64,000 nt of DNA, taken from an uncultured Sphingomonas sp. (lineage in GTDB: Bacteria; Pseudomonadota; Alphaproteobacteria; Sphingomonadales; Sphingomonadaceae). Made by a program: the position numbers and the translations under genes. Shown here piece after piece: positions 1 to 9,758 of the stretch. The notes beneath the pieces were generated by a model that was not told the origin of the DNA, ran no database searches, and worked only from the letters and a program-made list of their open reading frames with translations. The stretch spans positions 1-64,000 of the forward strand of contig NZ_CAJYTI010000026.1 in assembly GCF_913777625.1 (NCBI RefSeq), read 5' to 3'. How positions within the stretch are numbered: the first letter of the stretch is position 1; each line of letters begins with the position of its first letter.

Positions 1-913
1 CTGCACTGTCCTTGTCGTTCAGGCCCGGCACCGCCCAGTTGCGCGACAGCATCACCGCCGCGACGCGGTCCTTCAGCGTCACCGTCTTCGCCGCGGGCAG
101 CGTGACCACCGGCGCGACCGGCAATTGGCTCTTGGGGCCCGGCTTGATAGCACCGAAATACTTTTCGACCAACGGCTTGGCGGTCGCGGCATCGATATCG
201 CCCGACAGCACCAGCACCGCATTGTTCGGGCCGTAGTGGCTGCGGAACCAGTTCTTCACCGTCTCCAGGCTGGCGGCGTCGAGGTCCGCCATCGAACCGA
301 TCGTGTCGTGGCCGTATGGATGCGTCGTCGGGAACAGCCCCTCGGTCACCGCATAATCGAGCAGGCCATAGGGGCGGTTGTCGCCCTGGCGCTTTTCGTT
401 CTGGACGACGCCGCGCTGCTCGTCGAGCACGCCTTGCGTGATCGCCGGGGTGAGCCAGCCCATCCGGTCGCTTTCGAGGAACAGCGCACGTTCGAGCGCC
501 GGCTTGGGCACCGTCTCGAAATAATTGGTGCGATCGAAATAGGTGGTGCCGTTGAGGTCGGTTGCGCCGACCTGCTTCAGCGGCTCGAAGAAGTCGCCCG
601 GCGCGTTCTGCGAGCCGTTGAACATCAGATGCTCGAACAGATGCGCGAACCCGGTCTTGCCGGCAGGCTCGTGCTTCGAGCCGACATCGTACCAGACCGA
701 CAGCGCGACGACCGGCGCCTTGCGATCGGTATGGACGATCACCCGCAGGCCGTTCGAAAGGGTGAACTGCTCATAGGGCAGCTTGACCTGATCGACGAGC
801 GTGGCGAGCGGCGCCCGCGCGGTGGCGGCGGGCGCCTGCTGGGCGAAGGCGGGCAGGGCAGGCGCGGCCAGCGCGACGAGCGCGGTCGTGCAGAGCAAAC
901 GAATGGACGGCAT
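1..913 (-). CDS. M16 family zinc peptidase (insulinase-like), N-terminal part
   Basis: Partial gene; the 3' end lies beyond the left window edge and about 304 residues are visible. The ORF track misses it because it has no stop in the window. The start at 913 gives a signal peptide ending near AFAQ, so the product is periplasmic or envelope-bound. The inverse zinc motif HLFEH (HxxEH, typical of M16 pitrilysin-type peptidases) follows at about residue 90, with the usual downstream DYFxTVP and WLTPAI-like context. The family degrades peptides. In these bacteria M16 genes often occur as pairs, but the partner cannot be seen. Family assignment is firm; the substrate is unknown. Confidence 0.9.
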   Translation of the reverse strand, partial: MPSIRLLCTTALVALAAPALPAFAQQAPAATARAPLATLVDQVKLPYEQFTLSNGLRVIVHTDRKAPVVALSVWYDVGSKHEPAGKTGFAHLFEHLMFNGSQNAPGDFFEPLKQVGATDLNGTTYFDRTNYFETVPKPALERALFLESDRMGWLTPAITQGVLDEQRGVVQNEKRQGDNRPYGLLDYAVTEGLFPTTHPYGHDTIGSMADLDAASLETVKNWFRSHYGPNNAVLVLSGDIDAATAKPLVEKYFGAIKPGPKSQLPVAPVVTLPAAKTVTLKDRVAAVMLSRNWAVPGLNDKDSA

Positions 914-1071
914 CGAGAACGGATCCCCCGGACTAGTGACGCGGTATACCATAGCCGCGCGCGCCGGTCCGGCAAGCGGTGCCAAAGCCCTTGCCCCGGG
1001 CGCGCGGCGAATGGTAGCGCTACCGGAAGGCGGCATCGACTGCATCGACACAGAAAAGAGAGGATAGGCTG

Positions 1072-2199
1072 TTGCGTCTTTCGCTGGAATTTTCGACGGC
1101 TGTGGCCGCGCTGGCGCTGCTTGCGGGCTGTTCCACCGGTGGCCCCGCCAAGAACGAGACCGCCTCGAATGCGGCGGCGCAGGCCGATGCCGGCGGCGAC
1201 GCCCGCAGCCCGGACGGCAAGCGCTATCTCGCCCAGCCGCTGGTCAAGGACCTGTTCTTCGCCGATCCGTCCGCGCACGTGTTCGACGGCAAGATCTATG
1301 TCTATCCCAGCCACGACGTCGACATGGGCATCCCCGACGACGATCTCGGCAGCCAATATGCGATGCACGACTATCAGGTGCTCAGCATGGATCGCCCCGG
1401 CGGGCCGGTGACGGTGCACCGGGTCGCGCTCGACCTGAAGCAGGTGCCCTGGGCGTCCGAAAAGGCCTGGGCGCCGGACGCGGCGTTCAAGAACGGCACC
1501 TATTATCTCTATTTCCCGGCCAAGGATAAGCAGGGCGTGTTCCGCATCGGCGTCGCCACGTCCACGTCGCCGGTCGGTCCGTTCAAGGCCGAGCCGCAGC
1601 CGATCCAGGGCAGCTATTCGATGGACCCGGCGGTCTTCACCGACGACGACGGGCAGAGCTATCTCTATCTCGGCGGCATCTGGGGCGGCCAGCTCCAGCG
1701 CTGGGCGACCGGCAAATACGATCCCAAGGCCGGCGATACCGATCTCAAGAAGGACGACCAGCCCGCGCTCACCGGCAAGGTCGCGCGTCTGGGGCCGGAC
1801 ATGAAGAGCCTCGCCGAGCCGCTCCGCGACGCGGTAATCCTCGACGAAAAGGGCAAGCCGATCCTCGGCGGCGACCATGATCGCCGCTTCTTCGAGGCGG
1901 CCTGGATGTTCAAGCGCGACGGCAAATATTATTACATGTACTCGACCGGCGACACGCACTTCCTCGCCTATGCCATCGGCAAGAGCCCCTATGGCCCGTT
2001 CACCTATACCGGGCGGATCCTCGAGCCGGTGCAGGGCTGGACCAGCCATGGCTCGGTGTTCGCATTCCAGGGCAAATGGTATCTGGCGTACCACGACACC
2101 CAGCTGACGAATAAGAACCACCTCCGCTCGGCCAAGATCACCGAACTGACCTTCCGCCCCGACGGGACGATCGTCACGCTCAAGCCGTTCAAGGACTGA
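1072..2199 (+). CDS. Glycoside hydrolase family 43 lipoprotein
   Basis: Encodes about 375 residues from a TTG start preceded by a purine-rich AGAGAGGA site. The N-terminus has a lipoprotein signal with lipobox LLAGC, so it is probably membrane-anchored. The catalytic domain is a five-bladed propeller of GH43 type: FADPSAHVFDGKIYVYPS carries the probable general-base Asp, WAPDAAF the pKa-modulating Asp, and EAAWMFKRDGKYYYMYS the probable acid Glu. GH43 enzymes cut arabinan, xylan or galactan side chains; which one cannot be read here. It stands alone, with no sugar-transport genes next to it. Confidence 0.88.
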   Translation: MRLSLEFSTAVAALALLAGCSTGGPAKNETASNAAAQADAGGDARSPDGKRYLAQPLVKDLFFADPSAHVFDGKIYVYPSHDVDMGIPDDDLGSQYAMHDYQVLSMDRPGGPVTVHRVALDLKQVPWASEKAWAPDAAFKNGTYYLYFPAKDKQGVFRIGVATSTSPVGPFKAEPQPIQGSYSMDPAVFTDDDGQSYLYLGGIWGGQLQRWATGKYDPKAGDTDLKKDDQPALTGKVARLGPDMKSLAEPLRDAVILDEKGKPILGGDHDRRFFEAAWMFKRDGKYYYMYSTGDTHFLAYAIGKSPYGPFTYTGRILEPVQGWTSHGSVFAFQGKWYLAYHDTQLTNKNHLRSAKITELTFRPDGTIVTLKPFKD

Positions 2200-2281
2200 C
2201 GAGAGCGCCGCGCGGTCTGCGGGACAGCCCGTGGTCGCGCGGCATCTTCCACCGGCCGCGCTTTGGCGCTAGCACCCGGCG

Positions 2282-2929
2282 ATGGATACCCCCAAGCTCG
2301 CCATCCCCCGTTCGCTGTTCGTCTATGCCATTCTCTATGGCGGCATGGTCTGCATGGCGGGCGTGCTGGGGGTGAAGCAGGTGGCGCTCGGGCCGCTCGC
2401 GGTGGAGGCGGGGATCTTCGCCTTCCTGCTGCTCGTCGTGCTGTCGAGCGCGGTCGCCGAGCTGCACGGCCAGGCGATCGCCACCGGACTGGTGCGGCTG
2501 GGCTTCGTGCCGCTGCTGATGTCCGCCGCGCTGATCCAGCTGGTGCTGATCCTGCCGACCGATCCGGGCATGTACCCGCCGGCCGTCGCCGCCTTCCCGA
2601 TCGTGGTGGGGCAGGGGATGCGGATGATGCTGGCGGGGTTCATCTCCTACGGCACGTCGCAGACGCTCAACGTGTTCATCTTCAACAAGCTGCGCGGCCA
2701 GGCAGGCACCGGCGGGCTGGTCTGGTTCCGCGGCATGGTGGCGAGCGTGGTGTCGCAGATCGTCGACACCGTGCTGTTCATCAGCATCTCCTTCCTCGGC
2801 GAGCGGCCGATCCTCGAGCTGATGGCGGGGCAGATGCTCACCAAGGTGGTGCTGTCGATCGTGCTCGTGCCGTTCCTGATCACCGGCGCGGTGGCGCTGG
2901 GGCGCGCTCTCGATGGACGTAGGGCGTAA
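2282..2929 (+). CDS. Queuosine precursor transporter (VUT/YhhQ family)
   Basis: A 215-residue integral membrane protein with about six hydrophobic segments and the family hallmarks [10 protein letters not shown], a GMRMM segment and NVFIFNKLR. YhhQ-family proteins import the queuosine precursors preQ0 or preQ1 (or queuine) used to modify the wobble base of GUN-anticodon tRNAs. The partner enzyme tgt is encoded about 9 kb downstream in this window. The gene has its own spacing on both sides and may be transcribed with argB, which starts 20 bp later. Family call is strong; the exact substrate is inferred. Confidence 0.85.
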   Translation: MDTPKLAIPRSLFVYAILYGGMVCMAGVLGVKQVALGPLAVEAGIFAFLLLVVLSSAVAELHGQAIATGLVRLGFVPLLMSAALIQLVLILPTDPGMYPPAVAAFPIVVGQGMRMMLAGFISYGTSQTLNVFIFNKLRGQAGTGGLVWFRGMVASVVSQIVDTVLFISISFLGERPILELMAGQMLTKVVLSIVLVPFLITGAVALGRALDGRRA

Positions 2930-2949
2930 GCGGCACTAAAGGGCCGCGC

Positions 2950-3849
2950 ATGACCGACCACGCTCCCCATCCCGCGCTGCTCGCCAAGGCCGAAACTCTC
3001 ACCGAGGCGCTGCCCTATCTGCAGCGCTATGCCGGCGCCACCTTCGTCGTGAAATATGGCGGCCACGCCATGGGCGACCCCGAGCTGGCGCGCGATTTCG
3101 CCGAGGACGTGGTGCTGCTGAAGGCGGTGGGGATCAACCCGATCGTCGTCCATGGCGGCGGCCCGCAGATCGGCCGGATGCTCAAGCGGCTCGGCGTCGA
3201 GTCCACGTTCGTGGGTGGCCTGCGCGTCACCGACAAGGCGACCGCCGAGATCGCCGAGATGGTCCTGGCCGGCTCGATCAACAAGGAAATCGTCGCCTGG
3301 ATCGCGGCGGCCGGCGGCAAGGCGGTGGGCATCTCGGGCAAGGATGCGGGCCTGGTCCGCGCCGAGAAGGTGCAGCGCAGCGAGGCCGATCTGCTCCAGG
3401 GGATCGAGCGGCATGTCGACCTCGGCTTCGTCGGCGAGCCGGTGGCGGTCGATATTTCCATCCTCCAGTCGCTGGCGGCCTCGGGCTTCATCCCCGTGGT
3501 CTCGCCGATCGCGCTGGGCGCGGACGGGCATACCTACAACATCAACGCCGATACCATGGCCGGCGCGATCGCCGGGGCGTGCGGCGCCAAGCGCTTCTTC
3601 CTGCTCACCGACGTGCCGGGCGTGCTCAGCAAGTCGGGCGACCTGCTCACCGATCTCGACGCGGCGCGCGTGCAGGCGCTGAAGGACGACGGCACGATCT
3701 CCGGCGGCATGATCCCCAAGGTGGAGACCTGCGTGAACGCGGTCGCGGCCGGCGTCGACGCGGCGGTGATCCTCGACGGGCGGATCCCGCACGGCATGCT
3801 GCTGGAAATCTTTACCCGCCAGGGCGTAGGCACGCTCGTCCATAGCTGA
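2950..3849 (+). CDS. argB: Acetylglutamate kinase
   Basis: Phosphorylates N-acetyl-L-glutamate with ATP, the second step of arginine biosynthesis in the cytoplasm. Length of 299 residues is normal for ArgB. Visible motifs are KYGGHAM near residue 36, the glycine-rich phosphate loop [13 protein letters not shown], the substrate-binding region with [11 protein letters not shown], and the C-terminal [10 protein letters not shown] segment with the amino-acid-kinase fold. It heads a tightly packed plus-strand run (yggT, DUF167, folD, marC). A small hairpin follows the stop codon. Confidence 0.97.
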   Translation: MTDHAPHPALLAKAETLTEALPYLQRYAGATFVVKYGGHAMGDPELARDFAEDVVLLKAVGINPIVVHGGGPQIGRMLKRLGVESTFVGGLRVTDKATAEIAEMVLAGSINKEIVAWIAAAGGKAVGISGKDAGLVRAEKVQRSEADLLQGIERHVDLGFVGEPVAVDISILQSLAASGFIPVVSPIALGADGHTYNINADTMAGAIAGACGAKRFFLLTDVPGVLSKSGDLLTDLDAARVQALKDDGTISGGMIPKVETCVNAVAAGVDAAVILDGRIPHGMLLEIFTRQGVGTLVHS

Positions 3850-3853
3850 GCCA

Positions 3854-3872
3854 TCGGCGGATTGTCCGCCGA
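3854..3872. other. Small inverted repeat after argB
   Basis: TCGGCGGA and TCCGCCGA are perfect 8-bp arms around TTG, 5 bp after the argB stop. No T-run follows, so it is more likely an RNA-stabilising or attenuating hairpin than a strong terminator. Confidence 0.4.
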
Positions 3873-3918
3873 GCGATCCATCCTATATCGCACCTGAAAC
3901 GGTGTCGCGGAGAGTGAA

Positions 3919-4233
3919 TTGACCCAGATTGGCCTGATGTTGCTGCAGATCGTGCAGGTAGTGCTGACCGTCGTCTGGTGGATTATCGTGGTCCAGGCGG
4001 TGCTCTCCTGGCTGATCGCGTTCAACGTCATCAACACCCACAGCGATTTCGTCCGCTCGGTGTGGACCGCGCTGCAGCGGATGACCGAGCCGCTCTACCG
4101 CCCGATCCGGCGCATCCTGCCCGATTTCGGCGCGCTCGACATCTCGCCGATGATCGTGCTGCTGATCCTCTACATTCTGATGAACATCGTGATCCCGCGC
4201 ATCTACGTGATGGTCGCCGGCGCCGGGGTGTAA
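3919..4233 (+). CDS. YggT family membrane protein
   Basis: 104 residues from a TTG start after GGAGAGTGAA. Two hydrophobic blocks flank a polar middle with the family signature ALQRMTEPLYRPIRRILP. YggT proteins are small inner-membrane proteins whose role is not well settled; they are linked to osmotic or potassium handling and cell division in some bacteria. The stop TAA directly abuts the GTG start of the DUF167 gene, the classic yggT-yggU arrangement. Confidence 0.88.
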   Translation: MTQIGLMLLQIVQVVLTVVWWIIVVQAVLSWLIAFNVINTHSDFVRSVWTALQRMTEPLYRPIRRILPDFGALDISPMIVLLILYILMNIVIPRIYVMVAGAGV

Positions 4234-4542
4234 GTGCCTGCCTGGCGGCCCAGCGCCACGGGAATCGAGATTGCCGTGCGCGTGACGCCCCGGGCGTCGC
4301 GCGACGTGCTGGCGGCGGGCACGCAGGAGCATTTCGCCGCCCGCCTCGCCGCCCCGCCGGTGGAGGGCGCCGCCAATGCCGCGCTGGTGCCGCTGGTCGC
4401 CAAGACCTTCGGCGTGGCCAAGCGCGACGTGACGCTGATCGCGGGCGAGACCGCGCGGCTCAAGCGACTTTCGATCGCCGGAGACGGTGCGGCGCTGGAA
4501 CAAATCGCCCGCAGCCTCTATGGCGAGGGGCATGACGGCTGA
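4234..4542 (+). CDS. DUF167 (YggU) family protein
   Basis: 102 residues, GTG start immediately after the yggT stop. Contains the family core [10 protein letters not shown] followed by [20 protein letters not shown] and [11 protein letters not shown]. The fold is a small alpha/beta domain; biochemical function is unknown. It overlaps the folD start by 11 bp, so translation of the two is probably coupled. Confidence 0.9.
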   Translation: MPAWRPSATGIEIAVRVTPRASRDVLAAGTQEHFAARLAAPPVEGAANAALVPLVAKTFGVAKRDVTLIAGETARLKRLSIAGDGAALEQIARSLYGEGHDG

Positions 4543-5407
4543 GATCATCGACGGCAAGGCATTTGCCGCGGGCCTGCGCGCCCGCATCGCATCCCTGGTT
4601 CCTGCATTCGAAGCGGCGGCGGGGCGCGTGCCCGGCCTCGCCGTGGTGCTGGTGGGCGAGGACCCCGCCTCCGCCGTCTATGTCCGCTCCAAGGGCAAGC
4701 AGACCCGCGAGGCCGGCATGGCGAGCTTCGAGCACAAGCTGCCCGCCGACACCACGCAGGCGGACCTGCTCGCGCTGGTCGACCGGCTCAATGCCGATGC
4801 CAGCGTCGACGGCATCCTCGTCCAGCTGCCGCTGCCCAGGCATATCGACGAGCAGGAAGTGCTGCTGCGCATCCATCCCGACAAGGACGTCGACGGCTTT
4901 CACCCGGTGAACGCCGGCCGCCTCGCCACCGGGCTGGACGGCTTCGTGCCCTGCACCCCGCTCGGTTGCCTGATGCTGCTCCAGGACAAGCTCGGCAGCC
5001 TGTCCGGCCTCGACGCGGTGGTGATCGGCCGTTCGAACATCGTCGGCAAGCCGATGGCGGCGCTGCTCACCAAGGCGAGCGCGACCGTGACGGTGGCGCA
5101 TTCGCGCACCCGCAACCTGCCGCATTACCTCCGCCACGCCGACATCGTCGTGGCGGCCGTGGGTATTCCGCATTTCGTCAAGGGCGAGTGGCTCAAGCCC
5201 GGCGCGACGGTGATCGACGTCGGCATCAACCGCACCGAGAACGGGCTGGTCGGCGACGTCGACTTCGACAGCGCGGCGAGCGTCGCCGGCGCGATCACCC
5301 CGGTGCCGGGCGGCGTCGGCCCGATGACGATCGCCTGCCTGCTGCGCAACACTTTGGTCGCCGCGCACCGCAATGCCGGGGTGCCGCTCGAGGCAGACGC
5401 GATTTGA
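4532..5407 (+). CDS. folD: Methylenetetrahydrofolate dehydrogenase / methenyltetrahydrofolate cyclohydrolase
   Basis: Interconverts 5,10-methylene-, 5,10-methenyl- and 10-formyl-tetrahydrofolate in one-carbon metabolism, using NADP. The ORF track starts at 4487, but ATG 4532 ([12 protein letters not shown]) fits the family N-terminus and gives 291 residues, the usual size. Motifs: [14 protein letters not shown] with the catalytic Lys, VQLPLP, the dinucleotide-binding [17 protein letters not shown] and the C-terminal [12 protein letters not shown] signature. Its last bases overlap the marC start. Confidence 0.97.
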   Translation: MTAEIIDGKAFAAGLRARIASLVPAFEAAAGRVPGLAVVLVGEDPASAVYVRSKGKQTREAGMASFEHKLPADTTQADLLALVDRLNADASVDGILVQLPLPRHIDEQEVLLRIHPDKDVDGFHPVNAGRLATGLDGFVPCTPLGCLMLLQDKLGSLSGLDAVVIGRSNIVGKPMAALLTKASATVTVAHSRTRNLPHYLRHADIVVAAVGIPHFVKGEWLKPGATVIDVGINRTENGLVGDVDFDSAASVAGAITPVPGGVGPMTIACLLRNTLVAAHRNAGVPLEADAI

Positions 5408-6027
5408 TCGAGCTCTACGTCTCCTCGCTTGTCACCTTCTTCGTCATCATCGACCCGCCCGGCTGCGCGCCGATCTTTGCGGGGCTGACGGCGGGGACGA
5501 ATTCGGTGCATCGCCGCGCGATGGCGGTGCGGGCGGTGATGGTCGCCTCGATCATCCTGCTCGGCTTCGCGCTGTTCGGCGAGGCGCTGCTCCACGCGCT
5601 GGGGATCAGCCTCAACGCCTTCCGCATCGCCGGCGGCATCATGCTGTTCCTGATCGCGCTGGAAATGGTGTTCGAGAAGCGCACCGAGCGCCGCGAGGAC
5701 CGCGCCGAAAAGGTGAAGGCCGAGGATCCGGTCGACATCTCGATCTTCCCGATGGCGATGCCGATGATCGCCGGGCCGGGATCGATCGCCTCGGTGATGC
5801 TGCTGATGTCTAAGAGCAACGGCATCGAGCAATCGGCGACCGTGCTGGCGGCGATGTTCTCGATCCTGCTGCTCACCCTCGTTGCGCTGCTCGCGGCCGG
5901 CCCGATCATGCGGATCGTGGGGGCGAAGATCGAGGCGGTGGTTTCGCGCCTGCTCGGCGTGCTGCTCGCGGCGCTGGCGGTGCAGTTCGTGATCGACGGC
6001 ATCCGCGCCGCGCTGGCGGCGGGGTAA
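5404..6027 (+). CDS. MarC family integral membrane protein
   Basis: 207 residues from a TTG start that overlaps the folD stop by 4 bp (TTGA). Six hydrophobic stretches and the family motifs [28 protein letters not shown] and [12 protein letters not shown] are present. MarC/UPF0056 proteins are inner-membrane proteins of uncertain function. The ORF track only shows it inside a long out-of-place ORF that begins within folD. Confidence 0.9.
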   Translation: MIELYVSSLVTFFVIIDPPGCAPIFAGLTAGTNSVHRRAMAVRAVMVASIILLGFALFGEALLHALGISLNAFRIAGGIMLFLIALEMVFEKRTERREDRAEKVKAEDPVDISIFPMAMPMIAGPGSIASVMLLMSKSNGIEQSATVLAAMFSILLLTLVALLAAGPIMRIVGAKIEAVVSRLLGVLLAALAVQFVIDGIRAALAAG

Positions 6028-6330
6028 GATCCGCTAGCGCGGTGAACACCCCTCACGCTGCCTCAAGCGTCACCCCGGCGAAGGCCGGGGTCCATTGGGG
6101 TCTCGTTATCCGCACGTGCTGATACGGAGCGGCGAATGGATCCCGGCTTCCGCCGGGATGACGGCAAAGGGCGTGAGCGCGCACCTTGGCGTACGCGTCG
6201 TACCCGCTGCCATCCAGCGGCGGGATTCGGCGCGCATCCCGGATGGTTGCGCCCCAACCCTGCGCATGGTAGCGCCCGCGGCTTGAATGGGACCATTCCG
6301 CGTCCCTATTTTCAGGCTTTTCGGGAACCC
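6028..6330. other. Intergenic region with extragenic palindrome
   Basis: About 300 bp between marC and yajC. The first half holds a paired palindrome of family A (listed separately). The second half has no recognisable gene; it must contain the promoter for yajC-secDF, but I cannot point to a clear -35/-10 pair. Confidence 0.5.
6068..6163. repeat. Extragenic palindromic pair, family A copy 1
   Basis: Left arm CGTCACCCCGGCGAAGG and right arm CTTCCGCCGGGATGACG are each self-complementary hairpins and together form an inverted pair about 96 bp long, like REP/BIME elements. Further copies lie at 9648, 11145 and 51625. Typical of intergenic repeats in sphingomonads; possible roles in mRNA stabilisation or gyrase binding are inference. 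Confidence 0.8.
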
Positions 6331-6669
6331 ATGTTCGCCACTCCAGCATATGCACAGGCCGCAGGCGCGGCTGGCCAGGGTAGCACCCTCGCCGGGATCG
6401 TATCGGTTGCACCGCTCGTCCTGATCTTCGTCGTCTTCTACTTCCTGATGATCCGCCCGCAGCAGAAGCGCATGAAGACGCTGCAGGATTCGCTGAAGGC
6501 GGTGAAGAAGAACGACACCGTCGTCACCGCCGGCGGCCTGATCGGCAAGGTGAGCAAGGTCGACGAGACCGAGGTCGAGATCGAGCTCGCGCCGAACGTG
6601 AAGGTCCGCGCGGTCAAGTCGACGCTCGCCGAAGTGCGCCCGCACGGCGCCAAGCCCGCGAACGACTGA
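6331..6669 (+). CDS. yajC: Preprotein translocase subunit YajC
   Basis: 112 residues with one N-terminal transmembrane helix, the signature FLMIRPQQKRMK and a cytoplasmic tail with VVTAGGLIGKV. YajC associates with SecDF and assists SecYEG protein export. ATG 6331 (MFATPAYAQA) matches the family start; the ORF track extends too far upstream into the repeat. The stop overlaps the secD start by one base. Confidence 0.95.
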   Translation: MFATPAYAQAAGAAGQGSTLAGIVSVAPLVLIFVVFYFLMIRPQQKRMKTLQDSLKAVKKNDTVVTAGGLIGKVSKVDETEVEIELAPNVKVRAVKSTLAEVRPHGAKPAND

Positions 6670-8255
6670 TGCTGGATTTCCCGCGCTGGAAGGTCTGGTC
6701 GATCTCGCTCGGCCTCGCCATCATGGTCCTGCTCGCCGTGCCGAGCTTCGTGCCGGAGAACATCCGCAACACCTGGCCCAGCTGGGTGCCGAAGTTCGCC
6801 GTCAACAAGGGCCTCGACCTTGCCGGCGGCTCGTCGCTGCTGCTCGAGGGCGATGTCAGCGACGTGCAGCAGAGCAAGCTCGAGCAGATGCGCGAGCAGG
6901 TGCGCATGGCGATGCGCCGCGATCCGCGCGTGGAAATCGGCGACGTCTCGATCGCGGGCGGCAAGCTCAGCTTCATGGTCCGCGATCCCGGCAAGGTGGA
7001 CGCGGCGCGCGAGAAGCTGTTGCCGATGACCAACGGCGTCGGCACTACCGGCCAGCGCGACTGGGAAATCCAGGTCGTCGATTCGACCCGCTTCGTGCTC
7101 ACCCCCACCCAGGCGGGGCTGAACCAGCAGATCGAAACCGCGATGGGCGATGCCCGCGAAGTGGTCGACAAGCGCATCAACGCGCTCGGCACCCGCGAGC
7201 CGACCGTGATCCGCGAAGGCACCAACCGCATCGTCGTCCAGGTGCCGGGCCTGCAGGATCCCAGCCAGCTCAAGGAACTGCTCGGCAAGACCGCCAAGCT
7301 CGAGTTCAAGCTGGTCGACACCACCGTCACGCCGCAGCAGATCGCCAGCGGCGACATTCCCGTCACCTCGCAGGTGCTGCAGTACGAGAATGGCGCGCCG
7401 ATCGTGGTCAATCGCACCGCGATGATCACCGGCGACATGCTGGTCGACGCCAAGCAGAGCTATGACGAGCAGGGCCGTCCCGACGTGACGATCCAGCTCG
7501 ACGGCGCCGGCGCCAAGCGCTTCGCCCGGGTGACCCAGGAAAATACCGGCAAGCCGTTCGCGATCATCGTCGACAACAAGGTGATCTCGGCGCCGAACAT
7601 CAACACGCCGATCCTTGGCGGCAGCGCCTCGATATCGGGTGGCTTCACCGTCGACAGCGCCAACCAGCTGGCGGTCGCGCTGCGCTCGGGCAAGCTGCCG
7701 ATCAACCTCAAGGTCATCCAGGAATCGACCGTCAGCCCCGAACTGGGCGCCGATTCCATTCGCGCCGGCGTCACCGCGTCGATCATCGCGATCGTGGCGG
7801 TGGTGGCGTTCATGGTGCTCACCTATGGCCGCTTCGGCGTCTATGCGAACATCGCGGTGGTCATCAACGTGCTGATCATCCTGGCGCTGATGGGCCTGAT
7901 CAGCGCGACGCTGACGCTGCCCGGCATCGCCGGATTCGTGCTGACCATCGGTACCGCGGTCGACGCCAACGTGCTGATCAACGAGCGCATCCGCGAGGAA
8001 CGCCGCCGCGGCCGCAGCGTGATGCAGGCGGTGGAGCTGGGCTACAAGGAAGCCAGCCGCACCATCTTCGAAGCCAACGTCACCCACGCGATCGCCGGCC
8101 TGATCATGCTCGTGCTCGGCTCGGGCCCGATCCGCGGCTTCGCGGTGGTGCTGCTGTTCGGTATCGCCAGCTCCGTCTTCACCGCCGTGGTGTTCACGCG
8201 CATGCTCGTCACGCTCTGGTTGCGCAAGAAGCGCCCGAGCGAGATCCACATTTAA
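6669..8255 (+). CDS. secD: Protein translocase subunit SecD
   Basis: 528 residues. SecD uses the proton gradient, with SecF, to pull secreted proteins through SecYEG. One N-terminal membrane helix is followed by the KGLDLAGGSSLLLEGD motif, the large periplasmic P1 domain and, from about residue 350, five helices beginning at SPELGADSIRAGV and including GTAVDANVLINERIREE. Directly downstream of yajC and 12 bp before secF, the standard operon order. Confidence 0.97.
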   Translation: MLDFPRWKVWSISLGLAIMVLLAVPSFVPENIRNTWPSWVPKFAVNKGLDLAGGSSLLLEGDVSDVQQSKLEQMREQVRMAMRRDPRVEIGDVSIAGGKLSFMVRDPGKVDAAREKLLPMTNGVGTTGQRDWEIQVVDSTRFVLTPTQAGLNQQIETAMGDAREVVDKRINALGTREPTVIREGTNRIVVQVPGLQDPSQLKELLGKTAKLEFKLVDTTVTPQQIASGDIPVTSQVLQYENGAPIVVNRTAMITGDMLVDAKQSYDEQGRPDVTIQLDGAGAKRFARVTQENTGKPFAIIVDNKVISAPNINTPILGGSASISGGFTVDSANQLAVALRSGKLPINLKVIQESTVSPELGADSIRAGVTASIIAIVAVVAFMVLTYGRFGVYANIAVVINVLIILALMGLISATLTLPGIAGFVLTIGTAVDANVLINERIREERRRGRSVMQAVELGYKEASRTIFEANVTHAIAGLIMLVLGSGPIRGFAVVLLFGIASSVFTAVVFTRMLVTLWLRKKRPSEIHI

Positions 8256-8267
8256 GGAAGCGCCGAC

Positions 8268-9236
8268 ATGCGGCTCCTCAAGATCGTTCCCGACAACACC
8301 AATATCGGCTTCGTCCGCGTCCGGTTCATCGCCTTCGCGATCACCGCGCTGCTGACGATCGCCGCGATCGGTCTGGTCGCGGCGCACGGCCTCAACTTCG
8401 GCGTCGACTTTGTCGGCGGCGTGTCGATCGAAGAGAAGTTCACCACGGTGCCCCCCACCGACGAACTGCGCTCGACGATCACCGCGCTCGGCTATGGCGA
8501 ATCGACCATCCAGGGCACGGGCAAGAACACCGTGACCATCCGCCTGCCGGTGCCGCATTCGAACGACCCGGCGGCCACCAACACCATGGTGGAAAAGGTG
8601 AAGGGCGCGCTGGCGGCCAAGTTCCCGGGTGCGACCTTCTCCACCTATTCCACCGTCTCGGGCAAGGTATCGGGCGAGCTGATCCGTAACGGCGTGCTCG
8701 CCGTGCTGCTCGCGATCATCGGCATCGCGATCTTCTCGTGGCTGCGCTACGAATGGCAGTTCGGCGTCTCCACGGCCGTCGCCATCCTCCACGACGTGCT
8801 GATGACGCTGGGCTTCTTCGCGGTGACCGGCATGGTGTTCGACCTGAACATCGTAGCAGCCGTGCTGACGATCATCGGCTATTCGATCAACGACAAGATG
8901 GTGATCGACGACCGCATCCGCGAGAACATGCGCAAGTACCGCAAGATGGGGATGAGCGAGCTGATCGACCTGTCGGTCAACGAGACGCTGCCGCGTACCG
9001 TGATGACCTCGCTCACCATCCTGATCGCGCTCGCCTCGCTGCTGGTGTTCGGCGGCGAAGTGCTGCGCGGCTTCACCGCGGCGATGATGCTCGGCATCGT
9101 CGTCGGTACCTATTCGTCGATCTACGTCTCGTCCTCGCTGCTGATCACGCTGGGCCTCAAGCCGGGCGTGAAGCCGGAAAAGGCGGACTCGATCGCGAAC
9201 AATGCCGAGCGCGTGGGTCCGCGCGAGCGCCCTTAA
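8268..9236 (+). CDS. secF: Protein translocase subunit SecF
   Basis: 322 residues, partner of SecD. Contains GVDFVGGVSIEEKF after the first helix and the C-terminal membrane bundle with GYSINDKMVIDDRIREN. The usual TVVVFDR stretch of SecF is replaced by KMVIDDR, a variation I note but cannot judge. RBS AAGGAAG lies 12 bp before the ATG. A one-base gap separates it from the next gene. Confidence 0.97.
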   Translation: MRLLKIVPDNTNIGFVRVRFIAFAITALLTIAAIGLVAAHGLNFGVDFVGGVSIEEKFTTVPPTDELRSTITALGYGESTIQGTGKNTVTIRLPVPHSNDPAATNTMVEKVKGALAAKFPGATFSTYSTVSGKVSGELIRNGVLAVLLAIIGIAIFSWLRYEWQFGVSTAVAILHDVLMTLGFFAVTGMVFDLNIVAAVLTIIGYSINDKMVIDDRIRENMRKYRKMGMSELIDLSVNETLPRTVMTSLTILIALASLLVFGGEVLRGFTAAMMLGIVVGTYSSIYVSSSLLITLGLKPGVKPEKADSIANNAERVGPRERP

Positions 9237-9237
9237 G

Positions 9238-9609
9238 ATGAAGATCGAACGGCGCAGCGCCGAGGGGCCGCTGATCTCCGGATTTTCCGGCGGCGGCTTC
9301 CGCGTCGACGAGAATGTCTATCACGGCCTGATCATCACGCCGCAGCGTGCCGATGGCTGGTCGCCGCCCTCGGTCGCCGCGCTGACCGAGGCGGACCTGG
9401 CGCCGGCCCTGGCGCTGGATCCGCAGCCGGAATTCCTGCTGCTCGGCACCGGCGCGACGCTGGTGCGGCCGCCACTTGCGCTGGTGAAGGCGCTCGAGAA
9501 GCGCGGCATCGGCATCGAGGCGATGGACAGCCGCGCGGCGGCACGCGCCTGGGGCGTGCTCCGCGCCGAGCTGCGCTGGGTCGCCGGCGCGCTCTACCCG
9601 TTAAGCTGA
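9238..9609 (+). CDS. Mth938-like domain protein (DUF498 family)
   Basis: 123 residues. ATG 9238 lies one base after the secF stop; the ORF track start at 9202 is inside secF. Sequence features are FRVDENVYHGLIITP near the N-terminus, EFLLLGTGATLVRPP in the middle and GIGIEAMDSRAAARAWGVL near the end, all family hallmarks. Function is not established; homologues in mitochondria assist respiratory complex I assembly, and bacterial members are often found beside secDF. Confidence 0.85.
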   Translation: MKIERRSAEGPLISGFSGGGFRVDENVYHGLIITPQRADGWSPPSVAALTEADLAPALALDPQPEFLLLGTGATLVRPPLALVKALEKRGIGIEAMDSRAAARAWGVLRAELRWVAGALYPLS

Positions 9610-9647
9610 GCCTCGCCACCTCTTAGCCGTCACCCCGCCCCCTAAGC

Positions 9648-9736
9648 CGTCACCCCAGCGAACGCTGGGGTCTCTCATGGCTGGGCGATACCGAACAGCG
9701 CATCTGCGGGAGATGCCAGCGTTTGCTGGCATGACG
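9648..9736. repeat. Extragenic palindromic pair, family A copy 2
   Basis: Arms CACCCCAGCGAACGCTGGGG and ATGCCAGCGTTTGCTGGCAT form two hairpins in inverted orientation. It sits between convergent genes. A partial left arm GCCGTCACCCC also occurs 20 bp upstream, near 9627. The spacer GCGGGAGATGCCAGCG is shared with copy 3. Confidence 0.8.
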
Positions 9737-9758
9737 GGATGGGGGCGTCGATCCTCCC

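Noticed and set aside
739-2121. 460-residue minus ORF opposite GH43
   Set aside because: Reads antisense to an intact GH43 gene; no family motif.
6438-8792. 784-residue minus-strand ORF opposite yajC/secD/secF
   Set aside because: Composition of His/Asp/Arg-rich shadow type; the plus strand carries clear yajC-secDF with family motifs.
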